The position numbers and the translations under genes were made by a program. A DNA stretch of 44,387 nucleotides from an uncultured Synechococcaceae cyanobacterium (lineage in GTDB: Bacteria > Cyanobacteriota > Cyanobacteriia > PCC-6307 > Cyanobiaceae), in contig CACPJY010000013.1 in the NCBI GenBank assembly GCA_902634405.1, forward strand, positions 1 to 44,387, read 5' to 3'. The notes beneath the pieces were generated by a model that made no database searches, had not been told where the DNA came from, and worked only from the letters and a program-made list of their open reading frames with translations. Below, one piece after another: positions 16,717 to 25,008 of the stretch. Position 1 is the first letter of the stretch. Each line of letters opens with the position of its first letter.

Positions 16717-17076
16717 TCATCCAACAACCTGACTATTAAACATGACTTGAGAAAGCAATCCTTGCTGACCTACCAATAATTCTCTTAAAAGGCTAACCAA
16801 GCCGACCCAAATCACAGGAGTAACATCCACCCCGCCAATAGGGGCTACAAAACGGCGAGTAAAAGAAAGTATTGGTTCGGTGAGCAAAGCCGCCAAACTC
16901 CAAAAACCCTTACTTAGACTTACTTCTGGATACCAGCTAAGAACGATTCGTATCAAAAAAGCAACAGTCCAAATGGACAAAAGCAAACCAATTACAAAAT
17001 GGGCAATCGGAACCCATTGGATCAAAGCAGGCATCACAAAGCTCAAAGCATCTTCACGTACATCGTAGAAAGTCAC
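16717..17076 (-). CDS. YggT family membrane protein
   Basis: A 119-residue protein with hydrophobic segments at about 22-50 and 85-110. The family signature is present: IRIVLSWYPEVSLSK followed by LLTEPILSFTRRFVAPIGGVDVTPVIW. YggT (Ycf19-like) proteins in cyanobacteria and chloroplasts are linked to thylakoid organisation and cytochrome b6 haem attachment (CCB3-like), and in other bacteria to division and osmotic tolerance. The specific role here is inferred. The gene is divergent from psbX with a 47-base gap. Confidence 0.88.
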   Translation of the reverse strand: MTFYDVREDALSFVMPALIQWVPIAHFVIGLLLSIWTVAFLIRIVLSWYPEVSLSKGFWSLAALLTEPILSFTRRFVAPIGGVDVTPVIWVGLVSLLRELLVGQQGLLSQVMFNSQVVG

Positions 17077-17123
17077 TCTTTATAACTAGTATTGCTAAGG
17101 TTTGAGCTCAACAAACAGCTGTT

Positions 17124-17237
17124 ATGACACCCTCACTAATCAATCTCTTACTCAGCCTAGTCGGTGCAATTGTCCTGGTAGTCCCAGCAATAGTCGCCTT
17201 AGTATGGGTCAGCCAAAAAGATCAGATAGTCAGATAA
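17124..17237 (+). CDS. psbX: Photosystem II protein PsbX
   Basis: A 37-residue one-TM protein, MTPSLINLLLSLVGAIVLVV continuing to a WVSQKDQIVR tail, which matches PsbX in length and sequence style. PsbX is a peripheral low-mass subunit of photosystem II near cytochrome b559 that influences quinone binding and turnover. It is followed by a strong hairpin terminator and then ycf66, an arrangement that supports the call. Confidence 0.9.
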   Translation: MTPSLINLLLSLVGAIVLVVPAIVALVWVSQKDQIVR

Positions 17238-17282
17238 CCCTCTTATCTATTGGAGACCCCCTTACACCCTTCTTAGACTAGG

Positions 17283-17315
17283 GAAGAACTGAGAACGATC
17301 TGAGTTCTTCTTTAT
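17283..17315 (+). terminator. Rho-independent-type terminator after psbX
   Basis: GAAGAACT (17283-17290) and AGTTCTTC (17303-17310) form an 8-bp stem that is extended inside by AGA/TCT across a G.G mismatch, with an ACGA loop, followed by TTTAT. It lies about 45 bases after the psbX stop and before ycf66. Confidence 0.65.
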
Positions 17316-17336
17316 ACCTTCAATGGGGTCGAAATT

Positions 17337-18296
17337 GTGGTCAATGCCAGTCTGAACTGGGCCAGCATCGTGGGCATTGTGCTCGCAGTTTCTGGTGCAG
17401 GCTTGTATTTCATGAGGTCTTTCAAGCCAGCCTTAGCAAGAGACTATGACGTATTTTTTGCTGCCATCGGTCTCTTGTGTGGTGGAATACTTTTCTTTCA
17501 AGGTTGGCGTTTAGACCCAATTTTGCAATTTGGGCAATTTCTTCTTGCAGGAACCACTGTTTTTTTCGCTTACGAAAGTGTTCGATTAAGAGGAGTTACA
17601 ACTGATCAAGCAAGGAGGTCATCATATTTCGATGACGAGGCATCGCCACCAGGAATGCCTGGTAAGGAAAGATGGGATGAAGAGAACTCCTATGGAGGTT
17701 ATGAAAGGTTTGATGGCCCTAGTCCTTCACCTCGCAGAAGATTTCAAAGTTCTAGTGCAGATGCAGATGAACAAGACTTTTACCGCACTAGGCGCAGTCC
17801 AAGAGCAGCTATCCCAGAAGAAGCAGCAAGCAGGCGTATAAGAAGTTCAGGTGATCAGGGGGAATGGAACGAACAAAACGAAAGATCAAGACGCATGTCA
17901 AGATTTGAAAGAAATAATGACGATGTAGAAATCGATAGAAGAGCCAATTTTGGAGAACGACGTAATATTCGACAAGATCAACGCCAAGGCAGCAGACCTT
18001 CTGCTAATCCACAAACTAAGGGTCGTTTCTCTAGAGAAAGTAATACATCTCGAGCTTCAGAAAGAGATATTGCGAAACCAAGAAGAAATGAAATACCTCA
18101 AGGTTCTCCTATGAGGCCATCCGCTGAAGATGCAGCCTTCAGTGCCTCAAAACAAACTTCTTCTAGGCCTACAAGGATTGCGAAACCTTCTTCTAATTCA
18201 AGGGAATCATCAACTGCTTATTCCAAATCCCCTAAAAGAGATCAGACTAGGCGTATCCAAAGGCCTCGGGATAACAGTTCCCGCTTTGACGACTGA
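17337..18296 (+). CDS. ycf66: Ycf66 family protein
   Basis: The 319-residue protein starts at GTG 17337. The first 85 residues are the membrane domain of Ycf66 with three hydrophobic segments (about 8-28, 38-55, 62-80; AGLYFMRSFKPALARDYDVF lies in this region). The remaining 230 residues are very Arg/Ser/Pro-rich and probably disordered, much longer than in chloroplast Ycf66. The family is restricted to cyanobacteria and plastids and has no firmly assigned function. The neighbours psbX and hli suggest a thylakoid role. The last bases overlap a possible CTG start of the next gene. Confidence 0.85.
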   Translation: MVNASLNWASIVGIVLAVSGAGLYFMRSFKPALARDYDVFFAAIGLLCGGILFFQGWRLDPILQFGQFLLAGTTVFFAYESVRLRGVTTDQARRSSYFDDEASPPGMPGKERWDEENSYGGYERFDGPSPSPRRRFQSSSADADEQDFYRTRRSPRAAIPEEAASRRIRSSGDQGEWNEQNERSRRMSRFERNNDDVEIDRRANFGERRNIRQDQRQGSRPSANPQTKGRFSRESNTSRASERDIAKPRRNEIPQGSPMRPSAEDAAFSASKQTSSRPTRIAKPSSNSRESSTAYSKSPKRDQTRRIQRPRDNSSRFDD

Positions 18297-18829
18297 AAAA
18301 CAATTCTAAACATTTTAAGTTAATTGGCTTGCTGGTTATTGCCAGCCTGAGTCTTTCTAGCTGTGGAATTGCAAGACAAAGAATCCCAAACGATTTTTCC
18401 CAGAGCAATCAACAAGAACCTGCGCTTAGTGGAAATGGGCAGAAATTAGCCCTAATTGTTGATCAATTAGGGCGTCCAACTGTTCAAGTAAAGAATTTAG
18501 TTAATGGGAAGAAATTATCTCTTCGGCATCTTTCAAGGAACCAACCTCACAGCTCTCCTTCATTAAGCTGGAATGGGAGGTATCTCGCAATAATCACACA
18601 AAGAGGGACAAGAAGAATTGCTGTAATTGAAGACTTAGTAACTGGCCGTTACCATACTTTTCCACTGTTTCAAGATAAAGACCCATATCTCCTAAGTCTT
18701 GCGCCTTCCGGAGCAAGACTTGCTGTGCAAATAGTAAAAAACGGAAAATGGCAAGTGCAAATTTTTGATTTAAGTCAAGTCTTAGAGCCAGACAAACCAA
18801 GTGGCATCATTCGTCAAACCAATTTATGA
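18293..18829 (+). CDS. TolB-like lipoprotein, first of a tandem pair
   Basis: The first conventional start is TTG 18329, which leaves a signal peptide without positive charge (MLVIASLSLSSCG). Reading back to CTG 18293 gives KNNSKHFKLIG before the hydrophobic core and a lipobox LSSCG, an ideal lipoprotein signal, and overlaps the ycf66 stop, so CTG is preferred. The mature part has three TolB/PD40-like blade motifs (SGNGQKLALIVDQLGRPTVQV; SWNGRYLAIITQRGTRRI; APSGARLAVQIVKNGKWQV). Three repeats are too few for a complete propeller, so pairing with the paralog downstream is possible. It probably acts at a periplasmic membrane face. Confidence 0.7.
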   Translation: MKNNSKHFKLIGLLVIASLSLSSCGIARQRIPNDFSQSNQQEPALSGNGQKLALIVDQLGRPTVQVKNLVNGKKLSLRHLSRNQPHSSPSLSWNGRYLAIITQRGTRRIAVIEDLVTGRYHTFPLFQDKDPYLLSLAPSGARLAVQIVKNGKWQVQIFDLSQVLEPDKPSGIIRQTNL

Positions 18830-19344
18830 GAAAAGATTTTCTGAATCAGGCTTTTAAAAAGATCTTCTTTTTTTACATCCCATTCTTAACTTGTTTGATT
18901 GGTATATCTTCTTGCGGAAATAGTTTCCAAAAGCCTTTAAGAAGTCTAAACAGTTCTCTTATTCAGTCCGCAAACAGTCATCGAGAGCCATCACTTGCAT
19001 CAGAATGGCTAATCACTCTTGCGAACCACCAAGGGAAAGAATTAATTGAAGTAATTAATCTTCGCAGCAAAAAGAAAGTTGCACTGCCAGGACTTAATAG
19101 AGCTGATACTCAGCCAATAAGTGTAAGTATTAGCGGCAATGGTGAAAGAATCGCTTTGGTGAGACAAAGAGGAAATAAAACCGAATTATTGGTTTACCGA
19201 AGAAACACCGAAACAGTTCAATTAATAGAAATAAACCCAACTGGAATACCAAGAAAAGTTTCAATGGATGGGACTGGAAAGCTTCTAGCAGTACAAGTCA
19301 GTCGCGGAGGGAATTGGGAAATTGATCTAATTCGTATTCCTTAG
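18826..19344 (+). CDS. TolB-like lipoprotein, second of a tandem pair
   Basis: The 172-residue protein overlaps the previous gene by four bases (ATGA), which implies translational coupling. It has a basic N terminus (MRKDFLNQAFKK), a hydrophobic core and a lipobox around ISSCG at residues 27-31. Three PD40/TolB-type motifs follow (EWLITLANHQGKELIEVINL; SGNGERIALVRQRGNKTELL; DGTGKLLAVQVSRGGNWEID), parallel to those of its neighbour. The two genes are paralogs. Function unknown; the cluster with ycf66 and hli hints at thylakoid or periplasmic assembly. Confidence 0.72.
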   Translation: MRKDFLNQAFKKIFFFYIPFLTCLIGISSCGNSFQKPLRSLNSSLIQSANSHREPSLASEWLITLANHQGKELIEVINLRSKKKVALPGLNRADTQPISVSISGNGERIALVRQRGNKTELLVYRRNTETVQLIEINPTGIPRKVSMDGTGKLLAVQVSRGGNWEIDLIRIP

Positions 19345-19364
19345 GGGCTGCTTGTCCAAAAGGA

Positions 19365-19610
19365 CTACTTAGGTACGAAACCGGCCCAATGTAAGAACGT
19401 ATCTCGTGAAAAAGCCTCGATCAATAAAACAGCTGCAAAGCCAATCATTGCAAAACGTCCATTCACCCTTTCTGCGTAGCCGCTCCAACCAAAAGCAGGA
19501 ACATCTTTTGTGGTTGCACTTGTCTTTGGAGTCTCAGGTAATAACTGAGACTCATCGTTAGCTTCCTTCGAGACTTTAGAAGAATCTGGTGATTCAGATA
19601 ATTGAGACAT
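19365..19610 (-). CDS. hli: High-light-inducible (Hli/SCP) chlorophyll-binding protein
   Basis: An 81-residue protein with a long polar N terminus (to about 40) and one TM helix carrying the Hli/LHC motif ERVNGRFAMIGFAAVLLIE at 47-65. Glu47, Asn50 and Arg52 are the expected pigment and helix-pair residues. Hlips dimerise, bind chlorophyll and carotenoid and dissipate excess energy, often during PSII assembly or stress. Its ATG overlaps the stop of the ABC transporter gene by one base (TGATG), so it is translated with that gene. This long-tailed type is usually a core, not phage-acquired, Hli. Confidence 0.9.
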   Translation of the reverse strand: MSQLSESPDSSKVSKEANDESQLLPETPKTSATTKDVPAFGWSGYAERVNGRFAMIGFAAVLLIEAFSRDTFLHWAGFVPK

Positions 19611-21598
19611 CAGAAAGAGTTTCCTAAGTTGAAGTCATAGCCAGATGCAGGAAAAATCTTCCAGCCTCCCTGACCATCAAGTTCAAGAACAGTATCGTGA
19701 AATTGTTTTAATGTAGGTCGGTGACCCACACTTACAAAAGCCATATCTCTTTGGCCTAAAAGGTGATAAAGGTGCTTTTCAGTGGAAACATCTAGTGCGC
19801 TAGTTGCTTCATCCAGTACAACAAACCGAGGAGAGTTCAACAACAATCGTGCGAATGCAAGCCTCTGTTGTTCTCCTAACGAAAGCAACCTAGGCCAATC
19901 TTGCTTAATGTCAAAGTTAGGGTATCTATCATTAAAATCTGACAGTCGAACTTCTTCTAAAACACTTCGTAAGTGCTGGTTACTAAATCTTTTAGAGTCT
20001 TGAGGGTAACAAAGCTGTTCTCTCAAACTCCCCAGAATCATGTAGGGCTTTTGGGGGATAAACATCAAATCTGAAATACGAGGTCTCTGTACATCTCCTA
20101 GAGAAGGTTGCCAAAGGCCACTGACCATCCGAAGAAAAGAGGTCTTTCCACAACCACTGGGTCCTACAACCAGCAAACGCTGTGAAGGGCCAACCTCAAG
20201 ACTAAGGCCCTTAATAAGTGAACGATCACTATTAGGAGGAACTAAATCAACATTATTTATAACTATTGAAGATTCTTCCTGTTCCACAAAAGAGTCATTG
20301 CTATTTTCAATTTTTCTACTAGCTATTTCATCCACCTTTCCTTGAAATGCCTCAAGACGACTAATAGAAGCAGAAAAGGCAGCCAATCTATCAATATTAT
20401 TTACTATATAGCTAACTGATCCCAACACCTGGCTAAACGCAATAAATGCTTGACCAAATACACCAAAATCAACTTCTCTTGCAAAGTAAATTGGTGCAAT
20501 TACTAACCAAGGCAAAAATCTTGAAAAATAATCATAAGACCTTTGAATTACACTTATAAGGGCTTCCCATATAATCAATCGATTGTAATTCTTAATTGCT
20601 CCACCCAAGCGCCTTTGAGCCTCCCTTGACTCCTGCTTTTCACCTCTATAAAAAGCTATGGATTCCGCATTATCTCTAATATGAACTAATCCATAACGAA
20701 AATCAGCCTCTAGCTTAAGCTGTTGATTATTAAGAGCAACTAATTTACGACTTGCAAAAACAACAATTGTCGTTCCACCGATAGAATAAAGTAAAAGCCA
20801 TAATGCCAAGTTAGAACTAATACTCCAAAGAACAATTATAAAACTAAAGAAAGTAAGTAATGCTGCTAAAATCTCTACAGAAACACTAAGACTTGTGTTC
20901 GTAAAGCTAGCAGTATCTTGAGAAATTCTCTGGTCTGGGTTATCTATTTCTTCCGATTCTTCATCATTAGGGTTAAGCATATAATATGCTCTGTTACTTA
21001 GATACCTTGAAAGCATACGACTACTCAACCACTCACGCCAAAGCAAGCCAAGTCGAGGGACTAAATAGCTTTGAATTGCACGTATAGGCAATGCCAAAAC
21101 CAAACAAAATGCATATATAGTTACTACATTCCAGAAACCAGTTTGATCGTAACCGACTAAGGCATTCTCAACATTTCTTGCGACAAAACTAATTCCTACA
21201 TTAATACCATTAATCACAAGAATCAACAAAAGAATTGTTCCGAGCAAAAGCCAAGGGAGCCAACGACCATTGCGTAATTTAGACCGGTAAAAAACAAAGC
21301 ATGCGCAACCTGATCCCATAGAAATTATTATTATTGGGCCTATAGTTCCTTGCCAAAGCGATGCTAATCGCTCGGATACACCTGGTAAAAAGCGGCTTTG
21401 CAGTTCTGGCGTGAAAGTTCCACTAATAGCGACCAAAACAGTTAGTAATAAGAATGTCGCCCCAACTACAACAAAAAGGAGGGCGAGTATTAATAAGAGA
21501 AACTGCCAAGCTGGAGTCTCTTCAAGTGGAAGAAAATAAGGCTGAGCTAGTCTTTGCAGCTTCGAAAGCTGCAACCTAAAAGAATTTAATGGCTTCAT
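19610..21598 (-). CDS. ABC transporter half-molecule, SbmA/ABCD-like membrane domain fused to ATPase
   Basis: The 662-residue protein has six hydrophobic segments in the first 420 residues, including the ABC_membrane_2 (YddA/ABCD-type) fold. The ATPase domain has Walker A GPSGCGKTS at about 480, signature LSLGEQQR at about 576 and Walker B FVVLDEATSALD at about 594. It probably works as a homodimer. The substrate is unknown; members of this group move peptides, cobalamin or acyl compounds. Coupling to a downstream hli is the best clue to its role and suggests pigment, lipid or vitamin handling in the thylakoid. Confidence 0.85.
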   Translation of the reverse strand: MKPLNSFRLQLSKLQRLAQPYFLPLEETPAWQFLLLILALLFVVVGATFLLLTVLVAISGTFTPELQSRFLPGVSERLASLWQGTIGPIIIISMGSGCACFVFYRSKLRNGRWLPWLLLGTILLLILVINGINVGISFVARNVENALVGYDQTGFWNVVTIYAFCLVLALPIRAIQSYLVPRLGLLWREWLSSRMLSRYLSNRAYYMLNPNDEESEEIDNPDQRISQDTASFTNTSLSVSVEILAALLTFFSFIIVLWSISSNLALWLLLYSIGGTTIVVFASRKLVALNNQQLKLEADFRYGLVHIRDNAESIAFYRGEKQESREAQRRLGGAIKNYNRLIIWEALISVIQRSYDYFSRFLPWLVIAPIYFAREVDFGVFGQAFIAFSQVLGSVSYIVNNIDRLAAFSASISRLEAFQGKVDEIASRKIENSNDSFVEQEESSIVINNVDLVPPNSDRSLIKGLSLEVGPSQRLLVVGPSGCGKTSFLRMVSGLWQPSLGDVQRPRISDLMFIPQKPYMILGSLREQLCYPQDSKRFSNQHLRSVLEEVRLSDFNDRYPNFDIKQDWPRLLSLGEQQRLAFARLLLNSPRFVVLDEATSALDVSTEKHLYHLLGQRDMAFVSVGHRPTLKQFHDTVLELDGQGGWKIFPASGYDFNLGNSF

Positions 21599-21628
21599 TT
21601 CCTAATCCTATGAAACCATTCCTACTAT

Positions 21629-21970
21629 TCAACCAGGAGGCCAGGAAAGAGAACGTCCGCCAATTACATGAATATGTAAATGAAAAACCGTCTGACCTGC
21701 TTCCTCTCCAGTATTAATGACAGTTCGCCAACTTTTTAGGCCCTGCTCCTTAGCAACCTTCTTCGCAATTAGCAATAAATGGCCCAATAAGTGAACATCT
21801 TCAATCTCAGCATTTGCCAAATCCACAATGGGTTTTCTAGGAATCACTAAAAAGTGAACAGGAGCCTGAGGTTGAATGTCTTTAAAAGCAATGCAAATCT
21901 CATCGCGAAAGAGCTCATCGCATGGAATTTCTCCACTAATGATTTTTCCAAAAATCGTATCGTCAGCCAT
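21629..21970 (-). CDS. hinT: HIT family protein, HinT-like
   Basis: A 113-residue histidine-triad protein with HLHIHVIGG at 97-105 (His97, 99, 101) and the N-terminal IFGKIISGEIP typical of HinT/PKCI. HinT hydrolyses adenosine phosphoramidates and aminoacyl-adenylates. It lies 30 bases upstream of the ABC transporter on the same strand and may share its transcript. Confidence 0.92.
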   Translation of the reverse strand: MADDTIFGKIISGEIPCDELFRDEICIAFKDIQPQAPVHFLVIPRKPIVDLANAEIEDVHLLGHLLLIAKKVAKEQGLKSWRTVINTGEEAGQTVFHLHIHVIGGRSLSWPPG

Positions 21971-22074
21971 AAAGCAAACTCAAGTCAAAGCAACCCTTAG
22001 AGCAAGGTAGCGTTCTTACTGAACCCAAAAACTATCTCAAAATTCAGCAAAAATTATCCAAGAGGAATTGTGAC

Positions 22075-22218
22075 TCAAAAGTGAACCTTCTCTGGCTTGT
22101 CCGAATAAGGCTGTGGACCGATTGGTGGAGGGAGATGCCTTCCGTCACTTGGGTTTCCTAACGTGTATTCAAGTGCTTGTCCAAACCAATAGCGTAAACC
22201 TTTACGTGCCATGCTCAT
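22075..22218 (-). CDS. Small basic protein, 47 aa
   Basis: The ORF from ATG 22218 (or ATG 22212) reads MSMARKGLRYWFGQALEYTL, then GNPSDGRHLPPPIGPQPYSD and a short charged end. The mix of aromatic, Arg and Pro residues with no rare-codon clusters looks like a genuine conserved mini-protein. There is no membrane segment. It precedes the HIT gene by about 105 bases on the same strand. Family not recognised; shorter than normal gene-calling cut-offs. Confidence 0.6.
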   Translation of the reverse strand: MSMARKGLRYWFGQALEYTLGNPSDGRHLPPPIGPQPYSDKPEKVHF

Positions 22219-22350
22219 GACTAAAACCCTATATAGCTAGCAATAGTCTGGCAACGGTAAAAAAATCAGACAAGAGGTATATACACCGATAAATCCTGAT
22301 TTTTCATCTTTGGATGATTCAGAAATTAAGCCCTGAAAATCTTCCAATAT

Positions 22351-22956
22351 TCATCTAAGCGCACGAACATCACCCGAATCAAATCCATGCTCAGCCAACT
22401 CACGATTCAACTCTGTCTTATCAGAAACTCTATCGACAAATAAGACCCCATTTAAATGGTCCATCTCATGCTGAATGCATCTAGCTATCAAGCCATCAGC
22501 ATTCATCTTTCTTGGCCTTCCCATCTCATCACGAAAATTCAGTTTTATCTCGGAAGGTCTAACCACATTTAAATACACCCCTGGAATAGACAAGCACCCT
22601 TCCTCATAGGTTTCCAAACTAGCGCTACATCCAACAATTTCAGGGTTTATCAAAACCAATGGTGGAGTTGAAGAAGTCTCTAGATCTATATCAATAACTA
22701 ATAACTGTTTATGAATCCCAACTTGAGGAGCTGCTAACCCAATCCCTTTGGCTGTATACATACTCCCAAGCATATCTCTAGCCAAATCTCTAATTGAATC
22801 ATCAACCTTGCTGATGCGTTTAGCTGACTGCCTCAAAACATTATTGCCTAAAGTTCGTATCTCAAGAGGGGAAATCTCAAGAGGTTCTTTAGCTACATCT
22901 AAAGACGCATTGATCTTTTCTGCAGATCTTGCAAGCTGAGCAAAGCTTCTGGCCAA
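22351..22956 (-). CDS. def: Peptide deformylase
   Basis: All three metal-site motifs are present: GIGLAAPQVG, EGCLSIPG and QHEMDH (at about 71-80, 119-126 and 162-167 from the start chosen). The open frame reaches TTG 23001, but the internal TTG at 22956 gives MARSFAQLARSAEKI, which from my recall of the family matches the usual beginning of picocyanobacterial PDF and a normal 201-residue length, so it is preferred. The enzyme uses Fe or Zn bound by one Cys and two His to remove the formyl group from nascent proteins. Its promoter overlaps the divergent S9 peptidase gene. Confidence 0.93.
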   Translation of the reverse strand: MARSFAQLARSAEKINASLDVAKEPLEISPLEIRTLGNNVLRQSAKRISKVDDSIRDLARDMLGSMYTAKGIGLAAPQVGIHKQLLVIDIDLETSSTPPLVLINPEIVGCSASLETYEEGCLSIPGVYLNVVRPSEIKLNFRDEMGRPRKMNADGLIARCIQHEMDHLNGVLFVDRVSDKTELNRELAEHGFDSGDVRALR

Positions 22957-23019
22957 GGGAAAATTTTCATCTGTGATGACTGATCTTAGACAGTTAATCA
23001 ACCCCTAGAGCAAAAAAAA

Positions 23020-24960
23020 ATGACAATTCAAAAAAAAATCTCTAACACACTCTCTGCAAGAGTTGCTCTAGGTGAAAAAATCTCTTTAAAAGAACCACAA
23101 ATCTTAGGGGATTGGGTCTTTTGGTTAGAGCAACGTCCTCTTGAAGCTGGAAGAACCACATTAATTGCAAGGCCTTGGGGGAAATCCGTTCTGCCAGGCC
23201 AAGAATTAACACCTGCTCCAACAAACCTCCGTAGTCGTGTTCATAATTACGGTGGAGGAGTTACATCTATCTGCAAAAAAAACAATGAATTTTTAGTGAC
23301 TTGGATAGATGACACAAATAAAGGTTTATGGGCTCAATCATGGAAAGAAAATAAATTTCAAAAGGAAGGCTCAACTTCTTTTTTCATTGCAGTCACAACT
23401 CCTATCCGTCTCTCTTCAGAACATTGCCCACCGCTTGCAGATGGATTGATAGATATCTCACGAAAGAGATGGATAGGGATAATGGAAAAAGAAGAGCAAG
23501 ATTACATAGTCAGTTTTTTCTTAGGAAAAAAGAATCAAGAACCGACTACCATTCACAAGCCTCAAGATTTTGCTGGTTATGCGGCTTTAAGTCCTGATGG
23601 GCATCATTTGGTCTGGGTGGAATGGGAGAAACCATCAATGCCTTGGGACGCAAGTCAACTTTGGTGGGCAGATATGACTAAAGAAGGAGAGCTTGTCAAA
23701 AAAACAGTAATAGCTGGGAATAGCAACAAAGGATTAGATGAGATTTCAGTTTTTCAACCCAGTTGGTCCCCACACGGAAAGCTAGTGGTAGCTGAAGACA
23801 GCTCAGGCTGGTGGAATTTAATAGTTTCAAACCCAATAAAGAACGCCAAGCCACCTCAGACTTGGAAAAGGCCATGGCCTATGAACGCTGAAGCCGCGAT
23901 GCCACAATGGGTATATGGCATGCGTACGATTGCATGGTATGGAGAAGACTTAATTGCAGCATGTTGCGAGGAAGGGATCTGGAAAATCCTCAAATTATGC
24001 TCAACAGGTGATGTAAAAGAAATTCAACAACCTTTTGACGAACTCTCAGGTCTATATGTAAACGGTACCCATGCTTTAGCAATAGCTGGCAATTCAACAA
24101 CAGAATCCGGCCTTCTACAAATGAACTTAGATTCAATGGATTGGGAACATTATCCAAGCCGACCAGCTCTCATGAATGAGAAGGAGATCAGCAAAGCAGA
24201 AAATTTTTGGTTTCAAGGAACTCAAGGGAAAAACACTCATGCTTTCTATTACCCTCCAATAGGGAAAGAAGGTTTAGCCGCACCATTATTAGTCAGAAGT
24301 CATAGTGGACCAACAAGTATGGCTAACAAAGGCTTAAACCTTGAAATACAATTCTGGACTACTCGTGGATGGGGTGTAATAGATGTGAACTATGGAGGGT
24401 CAACAGGTTTTGGTAGAGCCTATAGACAAAGAATTAACGAGGAGTGGGGAGTCGTAGATGTACAAGATTGTGCATCAGCAGCAAAAGCATTAATTGACAT
24501 GGGGAAAGCTAATCCAGCTCATATCGCTATATCTGGCGGCAGTGCAGGAGGTTTTACAACTCTCTCCTGTTTGTGTTTCACAGATATTTTCAAGGTAGGG
24601 GCATGTCGTTATGCAGTTAGCGACCTTTCTTCCATGGCCAAAGATTCACATCGTTTTGAAGCTCAATATCTTGATACGCTTATAGGGGAATGGCCCGATA
24701 CAAAAGAGCGGTACTTGCAACGTTCACCACTGGCAAACGCCAACAAAATCAAGTGTCCTATAATTTTCTTTCAAGGACTTCAAGACAAAGTAGTTCCTCC
24801 AGAACAAACGACACATATAGCAGGAGAACTGAAAAAAAATGGAATACCTGTAGAAGTCCATATCTTCCCCGAAGAAGGACATGGGTTCAAAAACAGCAAC
24901 AACCGAATAGCAGTATTAGAAAATACAGAAAGATTCTTCCAAAAACATCTCGGTCTTTAG
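23020..24960 (+). CDS. S9 family prolyl-oligopeptidase-type serine peptidase
   Basis: A 646-residue two-domain protein: an N-terminal beta-propeller-like half (to about 400, with PD40-like SPDGHHLVWVEW and SWSPHGKLVVAE) and a C-terminal alpha/beta hydrolase. The nucleophile elbow is GGSAGGF at about 505-511, the Asp is in QGLQDKVVPPEQ at about 588 and the His in EEGHGFKN at about 621. Such enzymes cleave short peptides (dipeptidyl or acylaminoacyl peptidases). No signal peptide is seen, so it is probably cytoplasmic. It is divergent from def with a short shared upstream region; no substrate can be assigned. Confidence 0.9.
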   Translation: MTIQKKISNTLSARVALGEKISLKEPQILGDWVFWLEQRPLEAGRTTLIARPWGKSVLPGQELTPAPTNLRSRVHNYGGGVTSICKKNNEFLVTWIDDTNKGLWAQSWKENKFQKEGSTSFFIAVTTPIRLSSEHCPPLADGLIDISRKRWIGIMEKEEQDYIVSFFLGKKNQEPTTIHKPQDFAGYAALSPDGHHLVWVEWEKPSMPWDASQLWWADMTKEGELVKKTVIAGNSNKGLDEISVFQPSWSPHGKLVVAEDSSGWWNLIVSNPIKNAKPPQTWKRPWPMNAEAAMPQWVYGMRTIAWYGEDLIAACCEEGIWKILKLCSTGDVKEIQQPFDELSGLYVNGTHALAIAGNSTTESGLLQMNLDSMDWEHYPSRPALMNEKEISKAENFWFQGTQGKNTHAFYYPPIGKEGLAAPLLVRSHSGPTSMANKGLNLEIQFWTTRGWGVIDVNYGGSTGFGRAYRQRINEEWGVVDVQDCASAAKALIDMGKANPAHIAISGGSAGGFTTLSCLCFTDIFKVGACRYAVSDLSSMAKDSHRFEAQYLDTLIGEWPDTKERYLQRSPLANANKIKCPIIFFQGLQDKVVPPEQTTHIAGELKKNGIPVEVHIFPEEGHGFKNSNNRIAVLENTERFFQKHLGL

Positions 24961-25008
24961 TTACTAAACAAAGTAGTTAAAATCTTCATTCCCGAAAAAT
25001 ATTAGAGT

